From contig LSSK01000805.1 in assembly GCA_001969505.1 (NCBI GenBank), positions 1 to 35,783 of the forward strand: a stretch of DNA of 35,783 nucleotides. The letters are read 5' to 3'. This document shows positions 27,580-35,783 of the stretch, one piece after another; position 1 is the stretch's first letter; every line of letters begins with the position of its first letter. Made by a program: the position numbers and the translations under genes. This stretch comes from Zancudomyces culisetae (Eukaryota > Kickxellomycota > Harpellomycetes > Harpellales > Legeriomycetaceae). The notes under the pieces are model-generated. The model did not search any database. It was not told where the DNA came from and saw nothing but the letters and a program-made list of their open reading frames with translations.

Positions 27580-28450
27580 GGAAAAACAGCTAGGTCTCGG
27601 GCAGCCACTACGCAAGAAAAAGTCCGAAAAAAAAAGAGACGACTGGAGCAAAGACGGGATGTCATCGCAACAGCTTCTCAATCCTTAAACCAACTCCCTT
27701 GCTGGGCCTTCCAAGGCTGATTTTCCATAAAATTACGCGGTAAAAAGAGCGAACCTTAAATTAAGCAATGAGTTTCTTGTAATTCGCGGAAAAAAGCAGC
27801 TTTTTATACTAGCAGTAAAAATCTCAAATAAAATCTAAAGTTTTAAAATTATGGGGATTTAACAAGAATTTGATCCAAGGTTCTTTTTTCTTTAAGGTGA
27901 AATAGGAAATTGAATGAGTGAGATCGAGTATTAGCACATTTGCAACTGTCGCGTTTTTTATGCTCAAACCAGACCCAAAAAGTCAATATCAAGCCTTATG
28001 GTTGCATACCAATTGATTCAGTCGTTTCTATTACTAAATTGGTGAGTTTCAGTGTTTTTTTTGACGGAATTAAGATGTATCTAAATGGCCTTGGTTTGTT
28101 ACATTATTCGCTAGGATGAGAAATCGTAAAGTAAGCATCACTACAAGTAATAGAAAAAAATGTGCTTTTTAATAGCGACAGGAAGCTTCCTGTCGTGTTT
28201 CACACCCGTGCCACCTTTTTCAGCAGATGGGGCCACCTTCCCTCAAAAATATACTAAACGGGACAACGGTTTATAGAATCGAATTCAATAAAAGATAGTA
28301 AAGAGTGCGTATAAGTTAAAAAGAAAATAGAAAGCGAATGGAAAGTATCTAGTAGCTACTGGACTTCTGTATACAAAGATAAATGTTTGAATAAGCAATA
28401 TAACAGTAGGTAAATCCAGTTGGCATTCAACTCAAAGTACTTAAAAAATA
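27580..28450. other. Gap with coding-like frames and a perfect palindrome
   Basis: This stretch follows the doubtful micro-gene. Up to 27720 two overlapping plus-strand frames remain open (see the micro-gene entry). A 20-bp palindrome lies at 28176-28195. A short ATG frame at about 27997 ends in a good donor (GTGAGT) but I find no convincing partner exon. Confidence 0.4.
28176..28195. repeat. 20-bp perfect palindrome
   Basis: CGACAGGAAG is followed directly by its reverse complement CTTCCTGTCG, with no spacer and no mismatch. The core is a HindIII-like AAGCTT. It sits in non-coding DNA, about 255 bases beyond the end of the SND2 gene, which reads leftward from higher coordinates. It could be a dimeric factor site or form a hairpin in a transcript. 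Confidence 0.9.
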
Positions 28451-29369
28451 TTATCGGCCAAACTTTTCACGACGCTTCTCCAATTTTGCTTGACGCTTGG
28501 ATTTCGCAGGTTCGGCTGTCTCGCTGCCATTTTGACCCATATGGGATAAAAATGGCAGTGACTTCTTTGTGAGGATGTAGATGAGGTATATTGGGATCTA
28601 TTTGGGAGGTGTTGGCAGTATTAAAAATGAGTAACCAGCAAAAACATAGTCAACCATCATTATGCGTATTTATTCAACATATCTAAGAATACCATGTAAT
28701 AGCTTACCGCGGAATACAACCACCACGCAAAAGAGGTGATCAAGGATAGTAAATGAACAGCCCATGTAATGTAAATTATGTCAAACATGTATCTAATCAA
28801 AGAGTATAACGTTTAATTATTTCTGCCTGAGCGATAAAGTAAAAACCGTGCCTCTCAGTACGATATCGATACGGTGCTTTATACCGTTATGTTGTAAATA
28901 TTTTAAAATGTGAATTATAGGTATATATATAGAACAACTCTTACGAAACTAGACCAGATTCCGATAAATCCTGGCCAGGTGATACCAGAACACCATTTGA
29001 ATCATATTTTGGGCGTGAAATGTTGAATAGTTGAACATAAATCAGTGCTTCTAAGCTCAAAGTAGCTGCATAAATAAGTATGGATCCCCAAGTTACGGTT
29101 TTCCAATTGAAAAGAAATCGAACAACAATATAGATCCCCTAATCATGTAAAATTCGCAAGATACGTTAGTATTGGAACAAGTATATTAACACATGAATAT
29201 GATTGTACAATTCCAAAATTGCAAAATTGTGCGTTTCTGTATTTAAAAATGGCCAGAGACTGTATGGGTTATTTTAATTTAAACTTACATTAACAATCAA
29301 GAATGCTGTGTCTGTACGCTTGATCATGTGTGAATTCGAGGAAACTGTTTTCTTTGCCGATGCATTCGC
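28451..29369 (-). CDS. SND2: TMEM208/SND2 (ENV10) family ER membrane protein, at least four exons
   Basis: Snd2/TMEM208 belongs to the SRP-independent route that brings proteins to the ER. Four exons are clear: 29369-29289, 29138-28945, 28792-28708 and 28597-28451, joined in phases 0, 2 and 0 with donors GTAAGT, GTAAGA and GTAAGC. They code 168 residues. Family marks are KKTVSSNSHMIKRTDTAFLIVN (start of the first span), GIYIVVRFLFNWKTVTWGSI, SYMFDIIYITWAVHLLSLIT, and a charged, lysine/arginine-rich tail (SKRQAKLEKRREKFGR). Human TMEM208 has 173 residues and yeast Env10 181, so only a few N-terminal residues are missing. A further 5' exon with the ATG must lie upstream, because TAG precedes the first exon as an acceptor. 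ATGCAC at about 29420 before GTCCAC fits the phase, but its donor is poor, so the start is unresolved. Confidence 0.85.
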
Positions 29370-29967
29370 CTATTTCAAGAAAGTAGTTTATTCTTATATG
29401 ATATACTTCCGTGGACGTGCATAGCACATATATTATATTTCAAAGAGACATTTCCATAAACAGGTTCGTGGTGTTTCGAATCCAAATTACCAATTCAAGA
29501 GTAATTTTAAAAAAAGGAATATGTATAGAGTTTCACTTTTAAAACTTGCCATTTTCGGTTATTCGCGGTGTTGTTTTTAACTTCTGTACTACTATCCCTT
29601 GGTTAATTTTAAATTAGGGTTCTGGGAATATACTAACCTAATGCCTACTATCCAAAAAGTAATAAAGTGCTAGTCTATTACCACAAGAAAATTTTAGTTA
29701 AAAGTTCTTTTGGTTTTACAAGTCTTGAACATACTTTAAATGAATGGTGCTAATGTATTTGGAGCATTTCGATTTGCAGAAAAAAGCTGAAGGTTGCATG
29801 AAAATGGGCTTTCAAAAAAAAAGGGTGAAAATGGTGACACAACTGAAAAAGGTGGAGCCAGAAATAAAAGGCTTAAAGTAGTGCTGTAAACAACAATTAT
29901 GTGAGAAAAGTGTCCAACTAAGAATGAACAGACGGTATACAAGGGTTGAAGAGGCTCCGAGTTATAT
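29370..29967. other. Gap containing the unresolved 5' end of the SND2 gene
   Basis: Its right part lies beyond the end of the tentative small membrane protein gene. The left part must contain the first exon of the TMEM208/SND2 gene. Candidate ATGs on the minus strand are at about 29552 (ATGGCAAG context) and 29423. I see no other feature. Confidence 0.4.
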
Positions 29968-30424
29968 TTATGACTTTTTTGTACCCTTGGCTTGCTGTGC
30001 GTCCTTGATTGATGATGTTAAGGCGGTGTTTAGGATCTTTTGTAGCAAACATGCACTACCAATTACCATCAAATAACCGAGAAATAGTATCTTCTTTTTA
30101 TTATACGTTTAACTGTTATTTCTCAATCTAACTAGATTGGATACGAAGGATGCATAATATAATTTTTTGAAAACGATGTAGAAACTAATATATGTGTAAG
30201 ACTCATAGCTACAACGCTGCGATTGCAACCTTTTGTTGATTTATGTTCATTTTTGTCATCATCATTGCCCAAATTTTACCTACCTCAGGCACATGTTTAA
30301 CTTTCGTTCGGTGAACATTCCAAATAGATAAAAGTATACACACAATTATCGATATTGTATATACTTGTATATGCCCTAATAGCGATAGTTCACAAAAAGA
30401 ATTGGCTCGTGACTTTATCTCCAA
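29968..30424 (-). CDS. Tentative small two-span membrane protein, 5' end unresolved
   Basis: On the minus strand a frame is open from 30424 and ends at a good donor (CCTGAG then GTAGGT) at 30284. A second exon from 30093 to 29968 continues in phase to TAA. The first exon has a hydrophobic span (VYTISIIVCILLSIW) after a stretch without an ATG; the second has another (ILFLGYLMVIGSACLL) and a hydrophilic tail (SIKDAQQAKGTKKS). The acceptor AAAAAG is A-rich and not typical. A start exon must lie upstream, in the 400 bases shared with the HIR1 promoter. I recognise no family. The gene is plausible as a small ER or mitochondrial membrane protein, but it rests on frames and splice signals only. Confidence 0.33.
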
Positions 30425-30837
30425 TCACCCTATTTGTTTTGCGATGACTCCCTGGATTTATAATCTTGTATAACATAATCCTTTCTTTAGAATTCCCAAT
30501 GTCAAATAATGCATTTGCTGTGTTTAATCAAAACGAAATGCTTTGCTCTGAAATGTTATGGTTTCCAAAAATCGCCAATTGGCAACGATCACGAAAATAG
30601 TTCAAAAATAAATAAACAAATAAATAAAAACACGCAAAATTCGCTTTGCTCATACATCTTTTTTTTTTCTCGTGTGTCTTTGTTAAATATATTTTATTTT
30701 AGTTCTAAAAATCAATTTTTAAATTGAGTATAAAGAATCGGGTACATTGTCAAAATAAGAAAAAAATATAAATCGAATTTCATAATCGTCGAAACCGAGT
30801 ACTATATACCGAAAATATACATGTCACGAACGAAAAA
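30425..30837. other. Gap and probable divergent promoter before HIR1
   Basis: The 413 bases upstream of the HIR1 start hold A/T runs and no long frame. They probably include the HIR1 promoter and possibly the first exon of the small minus-strand gene. Confidence 0.45.
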
Positions 30838-33800
30838 ATGATTATAAACAAACCAGAATGGGTGCATCATGACGGTAAAGCACAGCTCTAGTAGTAATTA
30901 GATAGCTTGAAAGTAAAAAAAATCTTAATCATATCCGATATCTTTTGCAAATACAAACTATAGCGGACAAAAAGAATTTAACTGCGATATTTTCTGTGGA
31001 CATTAACCCGGATTGTACGAGGCTGGCAACTGCTGGAATGGGTAAGTTTTGATCAACTGGATAGCTTCTAAAATTTCAACAGTACAATGATTTTATTAAT
31101 CTTTGGGAGAAAAACCACGATCGAGTACTACCATTACTTCACATTATAACTCTGATGTGCCATGTTTTTTTGTGTAGACAATAAAATCCGCGTTTGGGAC
31201 ATAGAAACAATTCTGGATGCTGAAAATATTCATGATAACGAAAAAAAGAAGCCGCTATCTGTACTTACATCGCATGTTGGTACGTGTTTTTACTAAAAGG
31301 ATAAAATATTGTATAAACACACAGGAAAAAAAACGTGAAAAAGGTATAATATCATTTTACCTCAACAAATAGGAGCGGTGTTATGTGTAAGATTCTGCCA
31401 TGGAAAGGGCAATAAAATAGTATCAGGGGCAGACGATATGTCTGTATTGATTTGGGAGAAAGACGAGTAAGCCTTTTTTTTCTTGTGAGATGTTTGTAAT
31501 TTATGTTAAATATGCCATTTGTGTACCTTTTTTCGTATTTAATGTAAATATATAAAATGAACACTTAGAGAAGGAAGAGTTGAGGAACGGGGTAACTTGG
31601 AACAGGTGGATAAAGAAATGGAACATTGGAGAGTAATTAAAAGATTAACAGGTCACGAGTCGGATGTGGTTGATGTATGTTGGTCTCCACCAGACAATAA
31701 ATATCTGGCATCATGTGGGTTGGACAATGTGGTTTTTGTGTGGGATGGTAAGACATTTGAACGACTTAGAAAGCTTAATGAACATTCAGAATTTGTCAAA
31801 GGGCTGTCTTTTGATCCAGCAGGACAATATCTGGCTACCCAGGTACGTAAGATTTCCTACTTCCTTTTAATTTATTTTCTCTTCTAGTGCATAGCCATTA
31901 GAAAAATAAAGCGAAAAGGTAAAGAGAAATAGTTTCTATTTGCTAAATGCCGGAATAAATAAATAATACTTGATCTTAACCATAGTCCGATGATAAGACC
32001 CTAAAGATATGGCGAACTAACGATTGGAAAGTTGAGACAACGATAAACACCCCATTCGAAAGCTCCAGATATTCTACATATTTTAGAAGATTAAAGTAAC
32101 GAACTACACTTTTAATCATCTATCATATATCATTTCATTAGATTGGTTGTGCCTATCATCAGGCTGCTTTGGTTTGATGACAAACCGTAAGAGCTGACAG
32201 TAAAAATGGCTGATACAATTATTTTTAATATTAAATATATATAGCTGGGCTCCGGACGGAAGTTGTATAGTATCAGCAAATGCAGTAAATGGAAATACAC
32301 CAGTAGCGTCAGTAATAACACGTACTGGTTGGAGAAGTGAATTGGCGCTTGTAGGGCATCGGGCAGCAATAGAGGCAGTGAAATTCAATGATCAGATATT
32401 TGTGGCAGATCTCGAAAACAACAAAGAGTACACAACGGTTTGCGGGATAGGAAGCCAAGATCGTTCGATTTCAGTATGGATGGGCATACAGTCTGTTCCA
32501 TTGGTAGTTGTTGATGGATTGTTTTTGGGAAATATAATGGATCTATCCTGGGGAAATCTCCACAAGGCTAGTGGATGGAAGGGGCTTATGGCCGTATGTT
32601 CATATGATGGAACGGTAGCCATTTTGGAATTCACAAAGGAAGATCTAAAAGCCCAACCAGTCTCTAGAATGGAGCAGCAAAAAGTGCTGGAGCGTTATCA
32701 TTTGGGCGATAAATTAGCAAGGTTTAATTCAGAAGACGCACGGGCTATTAAAAAAAGAAAGGCGTGGGGAATAGCGACGTTAAATGAAGATACATATCGA
32801 TATGATGACGAGCGGGGTGAAAGTAGCATGCAAGGCCAGCAAAATACGGAGGGCAAAGAGTTAAACTCGAAAAATACTCCTAGTGGTACTAATTTGGAGC
32901 TGGCTGGCTACACCGCTCCCAGTACAAAAATAGTGGTAATAGATGTTGATGGTGGTACTGAAAACAGTCAAGAGCCTGCCCCAGAAAGGATTTCTAATAA
33001 ACGAGCTGCTGAAAATGTTGAGCAGCTAATACTGGAACAAAAATATCACGACTTCAACAAGCGACTTGCCTTGGAGCATGACATGCAAAACAAGGTGGAA
33101 AGCGAGATTGGTATGTGTTTAATAGATAGTGACTCTGCAAAGAGTGCGGGAGGAGTCAATAATGCTCACACATCCACTAAACCCGCTGCTTTTGGGGGCG
33201 ATAGGGGAAGTGGGGATATGTTAGCAGAGGGTAAAGTCACAAGTGTCAAAGCCAATGAAAACACTGAAGTGAATCAGGTTGTTACAAGAAATGCAGAAGG
33301 CAAAAAGCGCGTTGCGCCCACGTTCTTGCGATCGTAAGTGCAAAAGTATCTTTGAAATTACTGCTTAGCTAACACTTATTGTGTTTTTTTGGAAAATATT
33401 TCATATTAAAATTTTTCTGGTATATATGAAATAGGCTTGGAGGACCATCAACTACATCCTCAATGTCGGAAACAACCGGACTTCAATCCTCATCTCTTTC
33501 TCATCCCCATTCTATATCTGCCACACCCAATACGCTACTGCAGACTGGTAGTGTTGGCGATCCCGGTTTCAAAGAAAAGGGGCTATTGAGTACCGCTGAA
33601 GCGGGTGTGGAGGCGGGCTTACTAAAAAGACTCATTAACATCAATCAAGGTCAAGGCACTAACATTGATGGAGGGCTATTGATTGAAAGATATATGAGGA
33701 GGATATTGAATATGATAGACGACCAAGTCAAAAGAAAGGTAGTAATACCGAATATGAATGTTTCTGTTGATATAAATGTGGATAAAAAAGATGAATATGC

Positions 33801-35365
33801 TAACAGGGATATTGGCTTTCCATTGCCACAAATTGAAAAAAACATAGTCCGTATTGTTTACAACGATGATGAAAACACTAAGGATAACACGTCTGCAATT
33901 GAGATAATATGTTCGAATTATACATCCAGCAATCATGATAGTAGTAATAGTAGTCAGGAACAAGATTTCCATACTATAGAAAAGGGTGGTGATAGGACCG
34001 AAACTAACGACGATAGTCCGCCAAAACACTCTTTTATTGCCAAAGTTTCGGCTTATCAATCTAGTAAAAACGATGAGTATGAAGACAAACAGGTCCTCTG
34101 GAATATTTATTCTAATAGTCCGATAACCCTAATGAATACCAACAGTCCGAAATATGTAATATTTGGCTGTTATGACACATCCGTCAATATATATAGTATA
34201 TTTGGTTCAAGGTAAAGATAATATAATTTATATCCAATTAGTTTGTAACAATGTTGCGTGAGCAGAAACTTGTACAATATATAAACATAACCTCTAATAG
34301 CAAACTTTGAACTCTATAAACTAAAACGCCAACGGGCTGGAATGCTGAAACATACATTGATAAAATAGGCTATTTCCACCAATAATACTGGGATCACAAC
34401 TTGTAATTTTGGACCTAAACACGCAAAAAGACAACTACTTAATGGCAATGACGCAAAATGGGATGATAAGTGTCTGGTCAGTTTTGGAAGGGAGTGCTTC
34501 GGTTGTTAAAGCTATTATTTCTAAAGTTTCAGTAGCCCCATTGTTTTCTGGGATACAAGGTGATATATCTAGTAGCACAAAAAGCATTAAAGTTGTAAAT
34601 GGAACGACTAATAGCCTGACGGGCGAACCAATACTGGTTTTGTCAAATGGAAACGTGTACACTTATAATTTTGGATGCAACAGCTGGCTCAAAATCTTCG
34701 ATCCCACAGAGCATCTCAATTCCAAAATATCATCCTTCCACTCACGCCCAAACAGCCTATTTTCAGCATACCAACTAGCTGGCCTATTGAACCATTCACA
34801 CACTCTGGATACGGCTATTGAGCACGAATCCACTTTAGATAGGAAAACCACTGATGAATTAACCCTAAGCCATGTAGAATCGCAGTACCTAAATAGCAAG
34901 GCATTCGGTTGTCCTGAAGAAATGGTCTATTGGTTAAACCTCTATGCGCGTTGGCTTGCTACAAATGGTTCCGCCGAACGGATTTCAGCCTTGTGTAGTG
35001 ATTTATTAGGCCCACCAAATACCAAAGGATTGTTAGCTTCATCATCATACTCGACTATTACGAGCCCTACAACTACCAACTCTGCCAACTCTGCCAAATC
35101 TATCAATCCTATCAATTCTCCACCAACCTGTAAAGAAAGTACTACTGAAACACTTCCCATATCTTCTGGGTCCATGAACACCACCTCTCAACAATCTGAA
35201 CTGTCACAGTCAGGCCTACATTCTTGGGCTTGTTCGCTGCTGGGTATTCCAAAGCGGAAGCTATTGGCCCAAATTCTTCCGATCTTGGCCAGCGAGCGGA
35301 GATGCCAAACCATTGTAGAAAACTATTCAAAAATTTTGGACACTTTAATATCTAGTGAAAAATAA
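30838..35365 (+). CDS. HIR1: HIR1/HIRA histone chaperone subunit (nine exons)
   Basis: HIRA/Hir1 is the WD-repeat core of the HIR complex, which deposits H3-H4 outside S phase and represses histone genes. Exons 30838-30874, 30964-31041, 31178-31279, 31373-31466, 31569-31842, 31986-32095, 32245-33333, 33435-34211 and 34369-35365 join in phase at all eight junctions to give 1185 residues. The start MIINKPEWVHHD, then AIFSVDINPD, matches the HIRA opening. WD text includes DNKIRVWD, GADDMSVLIWEK, LTGHESDVVDVCWSP, SCGLDNVVFVWD, SDDKTLKIWRTNDWKVET and GHRAAIEAVKFN. KKRVAPTFLRS (585-595) fits the Asf1-binding B-domain motif. LFPPIILGSQ, YLMAMTQNGMISVW and the end WACSLLGIPKRKLLAQILPIL belong to the C-terminal HIRA domain. 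Introns are 89 to 157 bases, and many donors read GTAAGN. The Ser/Asn-rich linkers (about 600-790 and near 1080-1130) look disordered. Confidence 0.93.
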
Positions 35366-35510
35366 CTCATCTCAAAAGTTATAGTGAATTCGAAATATTA
35401 GCTATTAAACATATTTTACACGACTGTTCTGTTTATATACACACAAACTGATACCAAAATTTCTAAACGTCTATCTATTTTACCTTTTCTTTTTTCTAAA
35501 AATTGTAAGT
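35366..35510. other. Short 3' intergenic region between convergent genes
   Basis: The 145 bases between the HIR1 stop and the cytochrome P450 stop are AT-rich and hold only the two transcript ends. No distinct signal is recognised. Confidence 0.4.
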
Positions 35511-35783
35511 TTACTTTTCAACTTTTGCTCTATTCTTCTTAGAAGTACCTTTAGCTGCATGCTTTGCTTTGTTTTTTTGGCCATCTAGCCTTTCTAAATA
35601 AAGCCCGAATGCCCCAAGTTTGAAATCAAGCGGAGTGTATCCACATCCTTTAGGCGGTTTTAGCAGATTCTCAATAGAATAGTTTCGAATGAATATTGCC
35701 AGTATTGTTTTTAAAATCGCTACCGCATATTCTCGTGCAACACAGATCCTAGGTCCCGCACTCCATATTAAATTATAAGGAGA
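35511..35783 (-). CDS. Cytochrome P450, C-terminal fragment cut by the window edge
   Basis: Cytochrome P450s are heme-thiolate monooxygenases, in fungi mostly ER-bound. The last 90 residues are visible and the frame runs off the right edge. SPYNLIWSAGPRICVAREYA is the heme-binding loop: the family pattern is FxxGxRxCxG with the Cys as heme ligand. Here the Phe is Trp and the final Gly is Ala, while the Gly, Arg and Cys are kept. A helix follows (AVAILKTILAIFIRNY), as expected for helix L. The C-terminus (LDGQKNKAKHAAKGTSKKNRAKVEK) is an unusually basic tail. The subfamily cannot be told from so short a piece. Confidence 0.8.
   Translation of the reverse strand, partial: SPYNLIWSAGPRICVAREYAVAILKTILAIFIRNYSIENLLKPPKGCGYTPLDFKLGAFGLYLERLDGQKNKAKHAAKGTSKKNRAKVEK

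Noticed and set aside
27997-28170. Short ATG frame (MVAYQLIQSFLLLNW) ending in GTGAGT
   Set aside because: A join to GATGAGAAATC is possible in phase but gives only 33 residues with no family or good acceptor context. It was too weak to list as a gene.
1-35783. Mobile elements, CRISPR arrays, bacterial operons or viral genes
   Set aside because: No transposase, integrase, reverse transcriptase, capsid-like or Cas-like frames were seen. The repeats present are short microsatellites and minisatellites.

Overview
The window is nuclear DNA of an ascomycete yeast or yeast-like fungus, most likely an early-branching lineage of Saccharomycotina; the genus cannot be told from the sequence. It is AT-rich. 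Genes lie on both strands and carry spliceosomal introns of about 76 to 230 bases, with GTAAGT-like donors, TAG/CAG acceptors and sometimes a TACTAAC or CTAAC branch site. An NDUFS5-type complex I subunit argues against Saccharomyces and its close relatives, which lack complex I. Nine spliced exons in the HIR1 gene is many for a budding yeast. TAA, TAG and TGA all end genes, so the stop codons are standard.

Layout, left to right: a (TTTTTG)n satellite; a three-exon gene for a 41-residue protein (617-966); a repeat-bearing stretch without a convincing gene; SPT3 (minus), divergent from an NDUFS5 homologue (plus); USO1/p115 vesicle tether (plus); a NIPA/DUF803-like membrane protein in three exons (plus); a secreted Asn/Tyr/Thr-rich protein of unknown family (plus); a small two-exon membrane protein (minus), divergent from a very long MDM1-like PXA-RGS-PX-Nexin_C protein (plus); a bacterial-type cytidylate kinase in three exons (plus), convergent with a membrane-anchored S28 serine peptidase (minus); a Q-rich RGG-type protein in three exons (plus); a doubtful micro-gene; a TMEM208/SND2 homologue in at least four exons (minus); a tentative small membrane protein (minus), divergent from HIR1/HIRA in nine exons (plus); and the 3' end of a cytochrome P450 (minus), cut by the window edge.

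The genes do not form one pathway. This is an ordinary fungal chromosome segment with transcription and chromatin factors (SPT3, HIR1), membrane traffic and contact-site factors (USO1, MDM1, SND2/TMEM208), mitochondrial genes (NDUFS5, the CMP kinase with a likely presequence) and surface or secretory-route proteins. The most unusual item is the cytidylate kinase: it has the bacterial Cmk architecture, not that of the usual eukaryotic UMP/CMP kinase, yet it has two spliceosomal introns, one apparently of GC-AG type, and a basic N-terminal extension. Other points of note are the micro-gene at 617-966, a 20-bp perfect palindrome at 28176-28195, and a purine-to-pyrimidine switch along the sense strand of three long genes. 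All exon joins were made by reading frames and splice signals by eye; no search or RNA data was available.
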